From assembly GCF_019396325.1 (NCBI RefSeq), contig NZ_JAHKRO010000094.1:1-35253 (forward strand): a stretch of DNA of 35,253 bases, read 5' to 3'. Made by a program: the position numbers and the translations under genes. Positions 5,975 to 14,524 of this stretch are shown one piece after another. The notes beneath the pieces were generated by a model. That model worked only from the letters and a program-made list of their open reading frames with translations. It made no database searches and was not told the origin of the DNA. The stretch is from Nonomuraea ceibae (GTDB lineage: Bacteria; Actinomycetota; Actinomycetes; Streptosporangiales; Streptosporangiaceae). Numbering within the stretch: the stretch's first letter is position 1; each line of letters begins with the position of its first letter.

Positions 5975-6790
5975 TCAGCTCACGCGCAGCAGCGCCGGCC
6001 AGGTGGCCGGCCCCACGATCGCGTCGTCGTCCAGGCCCTGCTCGCGCTGGAACGCGGCGACGTCGACGGCGAGCTCGTCGTCATACTCCGTGCTCTCCAG
6101 CCAGGCCTTGAGGCCGAGCTGCCCGCCGTACCGGCCGGGAGCCAGCCCGCCGCGGGCGAACAGGTTCGCCCGCACCGTCTTCACGTCGTAGCCCTTCGCG
6201 CCGGGCCGCAGCAGGGGCAGGTCTCTCACGATCTCCTCCGTCCAGGTGGCGCGCGGCGCCGGCGACGGGCCCGTCAGGAGCACCGCCACCGCCGCGCGGA
6301 AGTCGTTCATGTCGATCCCGGCGGGGTCGGGCTTTAGCCGGTTGACCTCGCGGTGGGCCTTGACCCGGGCGACGGGCAGCCCGAACTCCCGGCACAGCTC
6401 CGCGGCCAGCGTCCAGTAGGCGTCGAGCTGGGCCCTCGGCCACGGCTGCGACCCGCAGTTCTCGGCCTCGATCCCGATCGAGCAGGAGTTGGTGTGCAGC
6501 GGCGACGTCGACGGCGCGTTGTGCCAGCACCTTCCGGCCGCGATCACGTAGATCCGGCCCGACCGGCCGATCCCGAACTGCGACAGGGGCCCGCCCAGGC
6601 CGGGCCGGCCGTCACGCACCACCCGCAGCGATGGGTAGTCGCCGCCCGCGCGCGGGCCGGCGGTGTGGTGGCAGACGATGCCACGCACCTCGGGCTGCGG
6701 GCCGTGGCCACGGGTGCGCCAGCCGGGCACCTCAACGACCGGATGGCCGGTGCGGCGGGCGACGTCGGCAAGCTGGGTCAGGTACGGCAA
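5975..6790 (-). CDS. Endolysin: N-acetylmuramoyl-L-alanine amidase with peptidoglycan-binding domain (271 aa)
   Basis: This enzyme cleaves the MurNAc-L-alanine bond for host lysis. Residues 15-175 are an Amidase_2/PGRP domain: IVCHHTAGP places a zinc-ligand His at 41, and VKAHREVNRLKPDP gives H146 and the K-x-D of the active site (D155). FGIGRSGRIYVI and SIGIEAEN are typical strands. Residues 186-268 are a PG_binding_1 repeat (LRPGAKGYDVKTV, VDVAAFQREQGLDDDAIVGPATW). A TTG start at 6790 is supported by AGGAGG seven bases upstream. There is no signal peptide, so export depends on a holin. It is followed by the holin candidate. Confidence 0.92.
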   Translation of the reverse strand: MPYLTQLADVARRTGHPVVEVPGWRTRGHGPQPEVRGIVCHHTAGPRAGGDYPSLRVVRDGRPGLGGPLSQFGIGRSGRIYVIAAGRCWHNAPSTSPLHTNSCSIGIEAENCGSQPWPRAQLDAYWTLAAELCREFGLPVARVKAHREVNRLKPDPAGIDMNDFRAAVAVLLTGPSPAPRATWTEEIVRDLPLLRPGAKGYDVKTVRANLFARGGLAPGRYGGQLGLKAWLESTEYDDELAVDVAAFQREQGLDDDAIVGPATWPALLRVS

Positions 6791-6874
6791 GGGGTGTCCT
6801 CCTGTCCGGGGGCAGCCTCATCGGAGGCCGCGGTTCCGCCTCGGCGACGGGCTCGGTGAGGGGCGTCGACGGAG

Positions 6875-7222
6875 TCAGACGCGCGCGATGATGAGGCCGA
6901 CCACGGTGACGATCACGCTGATCACGGCGACGATCACGCTGAAGATGCCGATGAGCTGCCGGCGGCTCTCGGCAAGCTGCGGACGCGTCACCCCGTCGCG
7001 CTCGATCGCGTCGACCCGCTTCTCCAGGGCCTCGATCTCGGCGGCGTGCATGGCCCGGTCAGCATCCTGCCGCTGGGTCAGCTGGTCGACTCGCCAGTCG
7101 GCGTGGTCGGCGCGCTGCATGAGCAGGGCAAGCTGTCCCTTGATCTCGGCCAACCCGACGGCCGTGATCTCGGAAAGCTTCGCCACGGCGAGCTCGATGG
7201 TGCCCGGCTGCTGGTCGGTCAC
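6875..7222 (-). CDS. Coiled-coil protein with C-terminal membrane anchor (lysis accessory, XhlA-like)
   Basis: The 115-aa protein has about 80 helical, heptad-rich residues (LAEIKGQLALLMQR, QDADRAMHAAEIEALEKRVDAIERDG). One strongly hydrophobic C-terminal segment follows (LIGIFSVIVAVISVIVTVVGLIIARV). This is the topology of XhlA-type or hemolysin-like lysis accessory proteins, or a second holin component. GTG at 7222 is preferred over GTG at 7228 because AAGGGAGG overlaps the latter and is correctly spaced for the former. It stands directly before the endolysin on the same strand. Confidence 0.7.
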   Translation of the reverse strand: MTDQQPGTIELAVAKLSEITAVGLAEIKGQLALLMQRADHADWRVDQLTQRQDADRAMHAAEIEALEKRVDAIERDGVTRPQLAESRRQLIGIFSVIVAVISVIVTVVGLIIARV

Positions 7223-7298
7223 ACCCACCTCCCTTCTGAGGTCAACCAGTGATCGGCCTCGAGCGTCACATCAGCACCCCCCGATTCCAGGAGCGTCG

Positions 7299-7982
7299 AT
7301 GTCGTATCCGCAGCAGCCCTACAGCCAGCCCAACCCGGCGTACGGGCAGCCGCCCGCACCGCGCACGAACGGGCTCGCCGTCGCGTCCCTCGTGCTCGGC
7401 CTGATCGGCTTCATCAGCTGCGGCCTGACGAGCATCCTGGCCGTGATCTTCGGCCACGTGGCCATCGGCCAGATCCGCCGCGACGGCACCGACGGGCGCG
7501 GCATGGCCCTGGCCGGCGTCATCCTCGGCTGGGTGCTGTCGGGCGCCTGGATCCTCTTCTGGGTCCTGTCGTGGCTCGGCGTGGTCTCCAGCGCCCTCTA
7601 CTCCGCCGCCATCACCAGCGGCCCGGCCGAGCCGGCGCGGACCCGCCTGGATCTCGGCCGGCAGCCGGGCGGCGAGCAGAGCAGCGGCGCGGCCGCGGGC
7701 GGCCAGGCCGTCGTGTTCGAGGTGTCCGGCGCGGACGGCGCCACGAGCATCGGGACGCTGACGTACTCGCTCGGCTTCGACATCAAGCAGGAGTCCGGCG
7801 TGACGCTGCCCTACAGCAAAGAGGTCTCCGCCGGCGAGCCGGTGCCGCTGAGCCTGATCGCGCAGAACGCCGGCCAGCAGGGCACCATCACGTGCCGGAT
7901 CAAGGTCGACGGCAAGGTGGTGCGGGAGGACAAGAGTGAAGGCCCGTACGGGGTGTGCAACGTGCGCGCGGACGCGCCCTGA
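7299..7982 (+). CDS. Moron: DUF4190 membrane protein with MmpS-like exported domain (227 aa)
   Basis: The only rightward gene inside the leftward late region. A Pro/Gln/Tyr-rich N terminus (MSYPQQPYSQPNPAYGQPP) leads into a DUF4190 unit with two transmembrane segments at about 26-52 and 68-96, joined by GQIRRDGTDGRGMA. After a low-complexity linker, residues about 135-227 are a beta-rich MmpS-like domain (VVFEVSGADG, QESGVTLPYSKEV, LIAQNAGQQGTITCRIKVDG, two cysteines), expected outside the membrane. ATG at 7299 has AGGAG at 7289-7293. Its stop abuts the convergent tail-gene stop at 7983. It resembles host chromosomal proteins, so lysogenic expression and cell-envelope modification are likely (inference). 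Confidence 0.85.
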   Translation: MSYPQQPYSQPNPAYGQPPAPRTNGLAVASLVLGLIGFISCGLTSILAVIFGHVAIGQIRRDGTDGRGMALAGVILGWVLSGAWILFWVLSWLGVVSSALYSAAITSGPAEPARTRLDLGRQPGGEQSSGAAAGGQAVVFEVSGADGATSIGTLTYSLGFDIKQESGVTLPYSKEVSAGEPVPLSLIAQNAGQQGTITCRIKVDGKVVREDKSEGPYGVCNVRADAP

Positions 7983-8513
7983 TCAGGTGGCGCCGACCCA
8001 CTCGACCTCGAAGCGTGCGTAGTTGGAGTTGACTTCGATCACTCCGCCGGAAGCCTGCATGGCCTGGACGTCCACGTAGTCGTTCACAGCCAGGAAGTAG
8101 AGGCCGGTGACAGTGGTGGTGGTGAAGTTGCCGGCAGCGTCCCCGATGGTGCTACCGAGGAGAGACCCGCCCACGCCCCCGTTCTTCCTGAGGTACGCCT
8201 GTCTGGCCCCGGCGGCGAAGTTGCTGCTCCACCCCAGGATGACCGACGCGCGATACCAGCCGGCCGTCTGTGAGACGTAGCGGGAGTTGTTGGTCACGTT
8301 GCTGTGCCCGTTGTCACGGTCGATGGCTTCGGTGTCCCAGGTGACCACATTGAACGCGCTGTCGTTGAAAACCTGCCCCGCCGACTTGCCCAGGGAGGCC
8401 AGGGGCTTGCCCGACAGCAGAAAGTTCAGGCCGTTGCGCAGGTCGGTGTTCATCTTGGCCGCGGTGAGCAGCTCGCCCACGGTCCACGTTCGGGGCGTCG
8501 GAACGGTAGCCAC
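7983..8513 (-). CDS. Tail-tip / fibre-like protein with C1q-like beta-barrel (176 aa)
   Basis: The N-terminal segment TPRTWTVGELLTAAKMNTDLRN is a phrase I associate with minor tail proteins of actinophages. The rest is beta-rich: VSQTAGWYRASVILGWSSN, RQAYLRKNGG, TGLYFLAVNDYVDVQAMQASGG, ending YARFEVEWVGAT. That is the pattern of a TNF/C1q-like trimeric barrel. A host-recognition or tail-tip role is inferred. GTG at 8513 directly follows the stop of the upstream gene (TGAGTG). It is the last structural gene before lysis and meets the rightward moron head-on. Confidence 0.75.
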   Translation of the reverse strand: MATVPTPRTWTVGELLTAAKMNTDLRNGLNFLLSGKPLASLGKSAGQVFNDSAFNVVTWDTEAIDRDNGHSNVTNNSRYVSQTAGWYRASVILGWSSNFAAGARQAYLRKNGGVGGSLLGSTIGDAAGNFTTTTVTGLYFLAVNDYVDVQAMQASGGVIEVNSNYARFEVEWVGAT

Positions 8514-8966
8514 TCAGGCCCCCTCTCCCTGCATGCGCAGGCAGGTCTCGCACATCTTGGAAGCGTCGGTGCGCTGGTGGCCGCGGCATGGCGGGCAGGG
8601 CCAGAACTGCAGGATCGCGGGCAGCGTCTCCAGGTTGGCCGTCAGCGCGGTGATGTCGGCGGGCCAGGCGAGCGCGGCCGTGTTGCCGAACCCTCCGCCG
8701 GCGCACTCGGTGCACCAGAAGGTGTTCGCGCCGGCGGGCAGGTTGAAGGCGGCGCCGCAGCCCCAGGGGCAGTCGGCGATCCACCGGCCTTCGTCGACCC
8801 GGGCGTACGCCGTGGCGGTGGGGTTGTGCCCGGTGGGGCGCGCGACGGGCGGCCCACCGGCGCGGGCCCGCTGGGAGTCGAGGAAGTCCCAGAAGTGCTC
8901 CCAGCGCCGGATCGGGGCCGGGGCGGGCAGGGCGTGCTCGGCGAAGCGCAGAGCGGCTCGTTTCAA
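8514..8966 (-). CDS. Zinc-binding tail-region protein (150 aa)
   Basis: Four CxxC-type pairs are visible: CPWGC (about 66-70), CTEC (85-88), CPPC (near 123) and CETC (near 140), suggesting two structural zinc sites. The N-terminal part is helical (WEHFWDFLDSQRARAG). TTG at 8966 is used because an in-frame TGA, the stop of the tail hub gene, lies only one codon upstream. The function is unknown. The position between tail hub and tail-tip gene suggests a virion component or assembly helper. Confidence 0.7.
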   Translation of the reverse strand: MKRAALRFAEHALPAPAPIRRWEHFWDFLDSQRARAGGPPVARPTGHNPTATAYARVDEGRWIADCPWGCGAAFNLPAGANTFWCTECAGGGFGNTAALAWPADITALTANLETLPAILQFWPCPPCRGHQRTDASKMCETCLRMQGEGA

Positions 8967-8969
8967 CGG

Positions 8970-10667
8970 TCACCATCCCAAGACGTTGTGGTCGAGCAGG
9001 CCGTAGAGGGGGTCGTCGAGGATGAACGCCACGGTGGTGGAGGCGGGCGACGGGTCGATGGTGAACGACCAGGTCTCGTCCGTGATCACGTCCTGGACGC
9101 CTTCGATCCACAGGTCGAGCGTGCCGGTCGGCGCGTTCGCGGGCAGGTTGGTGACCTGGATGCGCTGGCCGATCTCGCTGTCCAGGAGCGCCGGCCACAG
9201 CGCGGGCTGCGAGCGCGCCTCGATGGTGATCTGGCTGGCGCGCGGCGCCGGTTCCTTGTAGCGGAACAGCAGGTACTGCGCGCGGTCGGCGATCTCGGCG
9301 GGGATGAGGTTGGTCTCCAGGCGGCCGCTGTACTGCCCGTACTCGTCGATGCTGGCGCTGTCGGTGGCCGACGCCACGCCCCCGGCGGCGTCCACGACGG
9401 TCGCATCGTTGATCAGCAGGGCGTCGTCGACCAGGAAGTTCAGGCCGTCGCCGCACTGGTCGGCCTCGACCGTGAGCACCACGCTGGAGGGACGCTGCCG
9501 GCGGCCGCGGTCATGGAAGACGGCGATGCCGTCGCGGCCGATGAAGAACAGCCCGGCCTCGGAGGTGGCGACCTGGCGCAGCAGCTGCAGGATCTTCTGT
9601 GTGGCCTCGTTGCCGGTCAGGCCGAGCAGGGACACCCCCGTGTCGATGATGGCGGGGGTGGCGCCGGCGGCGGCGAGCAGGGCCTCCGCCCGGGCCCCGG
9701 ACAGCTGGTTGTCCGTCAACGGGACCGCGCCGAGCGACTGCCGGCCGAGGAGCTTCATCCGGTCGGTGGCAGTGAGGCTGACGACGCCCAGCACGCCGTT
9801 GTCCCAGGCGTGCGGCCACTTGTCGACGAATCCGGTGTACCGGATGTACTCCAGGCCGGGGCTGGTCCAGGCGGCCGCGGAGGCGGCCTGCTCGAACTGC
9901 GCGGCCGAGACGTACACGGACACGGTGCCGGTGGTGGTCGTGGTGTTGGCCACCACGACGCGCGCCCACACCGCGGCCGCGGGCGCCGTGGCGGTGACCG
10001 TCAGGGACTGGAACGCCGTGGTGAGCGCGCGCGCCGTCCCGGCCGACTCCGACAGGAAGGCGCCCGCGGCGTCGTACCAGCGCAACCGGGCGGAGACGCT
10101 GAGCGCCAGGGAGGCGTTGCGGCGGATCTGGCAGCTGAAGGTGTACGCGCTGCCGGCGTCGACGTGCAGCCCCCAACTGGTCGCCGTGGTGGCGGCCGCG
10201 GCGCCGATGCGCAGCTGCCGGCCGGTCGAGGAGAGCGTGCCGGTGGCCCAGCGCACAGAGCTGGTCTGCCCGGGCGGGAAGACGGCCAGGTCCTCGGCGA
10301 GGGTGCCCTGCTCGGCCGACCACAGCACGCTGCCCGTGACCGGGTTGGTGAGCATGCCGCGCGCCTGGTGGTACAGCAGCCGGTTGGCCGACAGCGGCCA
10401 CCGGGCGCGGATCCTGATCGGGCGGTTGATGCGCACGTTCGGGTAGTACGGCGAGGCGGTGTTCCCGGCGGTGTAGCGGCCGTCCTCGTTGGTGAGCGCG
10501 AGGGACAGTGTGCCGGGCTGGACCTCGTCGAGCTCGTGGCTGCGCCGCCGGGAGATGCGCACGCCCTTCCACCATTCGACGTCGTCGCTGACGTCGCGCC
10601 ACAGCGGACTGCCGTCGGTGGCGTCCTTGATGAACGCGATCTCCGCGAACGCCTCGGGCATCGTCAT
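8970..10667 (-). CDS. Tail hub / baseplate protein with embedded carbohydrate-binding-like domain (565 aa)
   Basis: The N-terminal 110 residues are distal-tail/hub-like (WWKGVRISRRRSHELDEVQ, LSLALTNEDGRYTAGN, YYPNVRINRPIRIRA). Residues about 140-270 form a jelly-roll domain of the CBM type (VDAGSAYTFSCQIRRN, LRWYDAAGAFL, SLTVTATAPAAAVWARVVV). From about 275 hub/Tal-like features resume (YTGFVDKWPHAW, VSLTATDRMKLL, ILQLLRQVATSEAGLFFIGRDG). It closes the tail and probably contacts cell-wall glycan. The ATG at 10667 overlaps the tape-measure stop (ATGA). The frame happens to stay open far upstream through the tape-measure gene, but that part is antiphase. Confidence 0.85.
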   Translation of the reverse strand: MTMPEAFAEIAFIKDATDGSPLWRDVSDDVEWWKGVRISRRRSHELDEVQPGTLSLALTNEDGRYTAGNTASPYYPNVRINRPIRIRARWPLSANRLLYHQARGMLTNPVTGSVLWSAEQGTLAEDLAVFPPGQTSSVRWATGTLSSTGRQLRIGAAAATTATSWGLHVDAGSAYTFSCQIRRNASLALSVSARLRWYDAAGAFLSESAGTARALTTAFQSLTVTATAPAAAVWARVVVANTTTTTGTVSVYVSAAQFEQAASAAAWTSPGLEYIRYTGFVDKWPHAWDNGVLGVVSLTATDRMKLLGRQSLGAVPLTDNQLSGARAEALLAAAGATPAIIDTGVSLLGLTGNEATQKILQLLRQVATSEAGLFFIGRDGIAVFHDRGRRQRPSSVVLTVEADQCGDGLNFLVDDALLINDATVVDAAGGVASATDSASIDEYGQYSGRLETNLIPAEIADRAQYLLFRYKEPAPRASQITIEARSQPALWPALLDSEIGQRIQVTNLPANAPTGTLDLWIEGVQDVITDETWSFTIDPSPASTTVAFILDDPLYGLLDHNVLGW

Positions 10668-13600
10668 GCCGGCCGCCCGCCCGCCGCGCCGAGGTTGAAG
10701 CCACGGGCCTGGGCCTCGTTCAGGGCCGCGATCATCATCCGGAAGATCTCGTCGCGGTCGACCAGCGGCTGGCCGTTGAAGTACAGGTTGATGATCTGCC
10801 CGCCGCCTCGAGGCGTCAGCGGCACCACCGCGGCGCCGGCCGACAGCGTCGGCGTGAGCGACACCTGCGCGCCCCTCAGGAGGCCGGCGGCCGCGCGGTT
10901 GACCATGCTCTGCCCGGCGGTCAGGCCCTTGGCCAGTCCTTCGGCCATGGACTGCCCGGCGAACAGCGTCCAGCCCTTCCCGGAGAACGGGCCCTCCTTC
11001 GCAGGGCTGAACGGGAACAGGTTGCGGATGCGGCCGAGGATGTCGCTGGCGGCGTTGTAGGCGGCCTGCAGCATGCTGTAGAGGCCGTCGATGAGGCCCT
11101 GGATGATGCTGCGTCCGGAGTCGTACAGCAGCCCTCCGAGGTTGCCGAGGCCGGCGACGATCTGGCCGGGGATCTGGCCGGCCGCCGTGATGAGGTCGTT
11201 GAACTTCTCGACGGCGGCGTCCTTGGCCCGGCCGATCCACTCCAGGAACATGCCGGGCAGCTTGGACACCCAGTCCTTGATGCCGTTGATCAGGTCGGGG
11301 ATGATGCTGTGCCCCACGAGCCGGTCGTAGAGCTTGGTGAACTCGCGGATGGTGCCGGACACGATGCGGGTGACGACCGTGAGCAGCTCGATCAGCGGCG
11401 GCAGCAGCTGCTCGGCGATCACGGCGGCCAGCTGGATGAACAGCGGGATGTGCGGGGCGAGCTCGGCGAGCAGGTCGGCGAACAGCGGGATCAGCGGATA
11501 CATGACCTGGTTGAGCTGGATCATGCTGGTGATGAGGCCGGGCACCAGCGGCAGGATCCGGTCGAGGGCGTCGATGAACTGCGGCAGCAGCGCGACAGCC
11601 AGCTGCGTCAGCGACGGCAGCAGCCCGACCATCGCCGGCAGCCAGTCGAGCAGCGCGTCGACCAGGGCCGGGATGTGCGGCGCGAGCTTCTGCAGAGCGT
11701 CCAGCAGCGCGGCGCCGAGGATCTGCGCCATCTCGCTGAGCGGCGGCAGAATCTCGACGATCTTGCCGACCAGGGCGCCGAGCACACCGACGAAGGTCTG
11801 CCCCAGCACGGCGACGATCTGGCCGATGATCGGGATCAGCGGCGTCAGCGCGGGCACCAGGCCGCTGATCAGCTGCGTGACCAGCTGGCCGATCTGCGGC
11901 AGCAGCGGCGCCAGGGCGGGCACCAGGCTGGTGATGATGGTCGTGGCGAGCTGGAAGATCAGCGGCAGCGCGGGGGCGAGCGCGAGCAGCATCTGGCCGA
12001 AGGAGGCGACCAGCAGCTGCAGGGACGGCAGGATCGACACCAGCGCCCCGGCCAGCGCGGTGATGATCGGGCCGGCGAGCTCGGCGAACTTCGGCAGCAA
12101 CCCGGCCAGGGCGGGGATCAGCGCGTTCAGGATGATGGCCGCGGTCTCGTAGATCACCGGGACGATCGGCATGAGCATGCGCAGCGCCGCGCCGAACCCG
12201 GCCACCAGCTGCTCCAGGCTCGGGATCACGCTGCGCAGCGCGTGGCCGAGCTGCTCCCCGGCCAGGCCGACCAGGGCGCCGAGCACCGGCAGCAGCGGCG
12301 ACAGCGCGGTCAGGATGCCGCCGAAGGCGCGGCCGAGCGACGCAAGCGCGGGCGCGATCGAGGCCAGGCCGACCCCGAGGGCGCCGACGAAGGTGCGCAC
12401 GCCGGGCAGCAGCGCCTGGATGCCGGACACCAGGCCGGCGAACAGCGGCCGCAGCGCGCCGAACACCTCGGAGATCACGGAGCCGAGCGGCACCAGGAGG
12501 GGCCCGATCGAGGCCAGCCCGGTCGTGACCGCCAGCAGGAACGCCTGGATGCCGGGCAGCGCCGCGGCGACCGCCTGGCCGATCGAGGCGAACAGCGGCT
12601 GCAGGGCGCCCAGGGCGGCGCCGAGGGTCTGGCCGAGCGGCGCCAGGGCGGGGGCGAGCGCCTCGACGCCCGCCTGAACCCCGGCGATCACCGCGGTGAT
12701 CCCGGACACGAGCGCGGCCAGCGCGGGCGTCAGGGCGGTGATCGCCGTGGTGAGCACGGGGCCGACCGCGGTGGCGAGCGCGGCCACGCCGGGGGCGAGC
12801 TCGCCGATCGCGCCGGCGACGGCCTGCAGCACGGGCAGGAACGCGGCGGCCACCGTCGACAGCGAGGTGAAGACGCTGACCAGCACGGTCTGCCCGTCGG
12901 CGCTGTCGAGGAAGGCGTGCAGCCCGTCGAGCAGCTGGCCGAGCACGCCGAGCGCGTCGCCGCCGGCCGTCTTCATCGCGGTGAAGACGGCGTTGATGAT
13001 CCCGCCGAGGTCGCCCAGGATGGCGCCGAGCTGCCGGAAGACGTCGGCGGCGTTGTTCATCCAGGCGAGCGCCTGCCCGCTGGCCGCGGCGTGCGTCAGG
13101 AAGCGGCCGAACCGCTCGGCCGCCTCCGCCAGGCCGGGCACGAGGTTGGCCAGCCACTGCGAGCCGATCACCGCCAGGTCGCGGAACCCGGCCAGCAGCG
13201 GAGCCAGGGAGGGCGTGAACGCGGCCACCGCGGACTGCGTCGAGGTGAAGATGTTGGCGATGGCGCTGACGCTCTCGCCGGCGCGGGCGAACTTGAGCAG
13301 CTCGACGGCGGCCTGCCCGAACTCGCCGGCGACCTTGGTAATGCCGCCCTGCAGCGCGTTCAGGACCGGCAGCAGCGTCCACATCTCGCCGGCGATCGGC
13401 GCGAAGATGCCGTCCTGCGCGGCGGTCTTGAGGCCCTGGAAGGCGGGCGCCATCTGGAACAGCTCGTAGGCGACGTCGGCGGCCGCGCCCCGCAGGTCCT
13501 TGGCGCCCTCCATGAAGGTCAACATGTCGCCGCTGACGGCCGCGGCGAATCCCTCGGAGACGCCGGCCAGGCCGAGCTTGAGGGTGCCGAGCGCGGCCGC

Positions 13601-14041
13601 GCCGAGCGCCAGGGCGCCGGGCAGCGCGGCCAGTGCGCCGGCGGCCGGCGCCAGCGCCGCCACCAGGCCGCTGACGCTGGAGGCGGCCGAGGCGGCGGCG
13701 CCGGCGAACGCCCCCAGCTTGGTGGCCGAGGCGACGACGTTCGTGGTCATGCTGGCCAGGCCGCCGCCGGCCGCGGCCAGCGGTCCGGCCAGGCCGGACA
13801 GTCGGCCGCCGAGCCCGGAGATGTTGCCGCCGAGCTTGGAGAGCCGGTCGCCGAGCCCGTCCAGGTCGACGCCGAACCCGGCCAGCGACTTGCCCGCGCC
13901 GTCCAGGCGGCCGCCGAGCCCGCCGGCGGACGTGCCGACTCCGTCCAGCCGGCTCTCCAGCCGCTTGGCGGAGTTGCCGACCTGGTCGAAAGTCCTGCTC
14001 GCGTGGTCGCGGGCGAAGACGTCGAAGGCGAGGGAGGACAT
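10664..14041 (-). CDS. Tape measure protein (1125 aa)
   Basis: This protein sets tail length and fills the tail lumen before DNA ejection. The N terminus is heptad- and glycine-rich (FDQVGNSAKRLESRLDGVG, with LGGRLDGAG-like repeats). About residues 400-900 are repeated hydrophobic helices of the form LxPLLPxLxxL. A more hydrophilic C-terminal part follows (FTKLYDRLVGHSIIPDLINGIKDWV, NLFPFSPAKEGPFSG). The latter phrase is typical of siphovirus tape measures. ATG at 14041 has GGGAGG five bases upstream. By the usual rule of about 0.15 nm per residue, the tail would be near 170 nm. It is the longest gene, directly after the gpG/gpGT chaperones. Confidence 0.95.
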   Translation of the reverse strand: MSSLAFDVFARDHASRTFDQVGNSAKRLESRLDGVGTSAGGLGGRLDGAGKSLAGFGVDLDGLGDRLSKLGGNISGLGGRLSGLAGPLAAAGGGLASMTTNVVASATKLGAFAGAAASAASSVSGLVAALAPAAGALAALPGALALGAAALGTLKLGLAGVSEGFAAAVSGDMLTFMEGAKDLRGAAADVAYELFQMAPAFQGLKTAAQDGIFAPIAGEMWTLLPVLNALQGGITKVAGEFGQAAVELLKFARAGESVSAIANIFTSTQSAVAAFTPSLAPLLAGFRDLAVIGSQWLANLVPGLAEAAERFGRFLTHAAASGQALAWMNNAADVFRQLGAILGDLGGIINAVFTAMKTAGGDALGVLGQLLDGLHAFLDSADGQTVLVSVFTSLSTVAAAFLPVLQAVAGAIGELAPGVAALATAVGPVLTTAITALTPALAALVSGITAVIAGVQAGVEALAPALAPLGQTLGAALGALQPLFASIGQAVAAALPGIQAFLLAVTTGLASIGPLLVPLGSVISEVFGALRPLFAGLVSGIQALLPGVRTFVGALGVGLASIAPALASLGRAFGGILTALSPLLPVLGALVGLAGEQLGHALRSVIPSLEQLVAGFGAALRMLMPIVPVIYETAAIILNALIPALAGLLPKFAELAGPIITALAGALVSILPSLQLLVASFGQMLLALAPALPLIFQLATTIITSLVPALAPLLPQIGQLVTQLISGLVPALTPLIPIIGQIVAVLGQTFVGVLGALVGKIVEILPPLSEMAQILGAALLDALQKLAPHIPALVDALLDWLPAMVGLLPSLTQLAVALLPQFIDALDRILPLVPGLITSMIQLNQVMYPLIPLFADLLAELAPHIPLFIQLAAVIAEQLLPPLIELLTVVTRIVSGTIREFTKLYDRLVGHSIIPDLINGIKDWVSKLPGMFLEWIGRAKDAAVEKFNDLITAAGQIPGQIVAGLGNLGGLLYDSGRSIIQGLIDGLYSMLQAAYNAASDILGRIRNLFPFSPAKEGPFSGKGWTLFAGQSMAEGLAKGLTAGQSMVNRAAAGLLRGAQVSLTPTLSAGAAVVPLTPRGGGQIINLYFNGQPLVDRDEIFRMMIAALNEAQARGFNLGAAGGRPA

Positions 14042-14059
14042 GACACCTCCCTCGCCGGC

Positions 14060-14520
14060 TCAGCCGGGTGGCTTATTCATTTGGTCAGCAGCCCTGCAGA
14101 ACAGCTCGAACTCGCTGATGTCGAGCCGGTCGATGTCGCGCGGGTGGAGGCCGAAGTAGTGGGCCAGCAGCGGCAGATAGCGCAGCCGTTTGGCCTCGAG
14201 GTCCTCGCCGACTACGCCGACGGCGCGCCGGCGGAATGAGGGTCCGGCTCGTCCGCCGCCTCGATCTCGAACTCGCGGAAGTCCACCGGGAACGTGCCGT
14301 CGCAGATGTCGGAGTAGGTGATGTCCTTGCCCATCCTGAAGTGCAGGATGAGCCAGGCGAACCCGGCCATGGCGATGAAGTCGCCGGCCTTGAGGCCCTC
14401 GCCGAGCGCTACGGCGCCCATGCCGGTCGCCCGCTGCAGCGCGATGCCCTCGTGGATGGGCAGCCGCTGGAGGTCGATCTCCATGGTCTCGCCGGCGTAG
14501 GTGACTTTCTGCAGCCCCAT
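14060..14520 (-). CDS. gpGT-type tail assembly chaperone by -1 frameshift
   Basis: After the gpG frame ends at 14212, the -1 frame is open from upstream down to a TGA at 14062-14060. It encodes about 50 residues with clear protein character (VGEDLEAKRLRYLPLLAHYF, then GLHPRDIDRLDISEFELF). No start codon is available for it. A gpG-gpGT pair made by programmed frameshift before the tape measure is a conserved siphovirus arrangement, so a fusion product is predicted. The downstream T domain would recruit tail tube protein to the tape measure. I could not identify a convincing X-XXY-YYZ slippery site. The shift must occur before the gpG stop; the interval 14215-14280 is the best place to look. 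Confidence 0.7.
14212..14520 (-). CDS. gpG-like tail assembly chaperone (102 aa)
   Basis: This is the unshifted chaperone, expected to coat the tape measure during tail assembly. The protein is helical: VTYAGETMEIDLQRLPIHEG, LQRATGMGAVALGEGLKAGD, then FIAMAGFAWLILHFRMGKD. An acidic C terminus follows (FEIEAADEPDPHSAGAPSA). ATG at 14520 is five bases after the stop of the 206-aa gene. Size and position, after tail tube and tail-completion genes and before the tape measure, match the family. Confidence 0.85.
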   Translation of the reverse strand: MGLQKVTYAGETMEIDLQRLPIHEGIALQRATGMGAVALGEGLKAGDFIAMAGFAWLILHFRMGKDITYSDICDGTFPVDFREFEIEAADEPDPHSAGAPSA

Positions 14521-14524
14521 GTGT

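Noticed and set aside
8304..11060. A 918-codon plus-strand frame across the tail genes
   Set aside because: It is an antisense shadow. It overlaps three convincing minus-strand genes and shows no domain.
10668..13382. Upstream extension of the tail hub frame to 1470 codons
   Set aside because: It is out of phase inside the tape measure gene and reads as Arg/Pro/Ala noise. The ATG at 10667, coupled to the tape measure stop, is the true start.
11309..14239. A 976-codon open frame on the plus strand opposite the tape measure gene
   Set aside because: Its composition (Gln/Gly/Arg/Asp strings) is that of an antisense frame of a GC-rich, Ala/Leu-rich gene. The tape measure on the minus strand has clear family features and a good ribosome-binding site.
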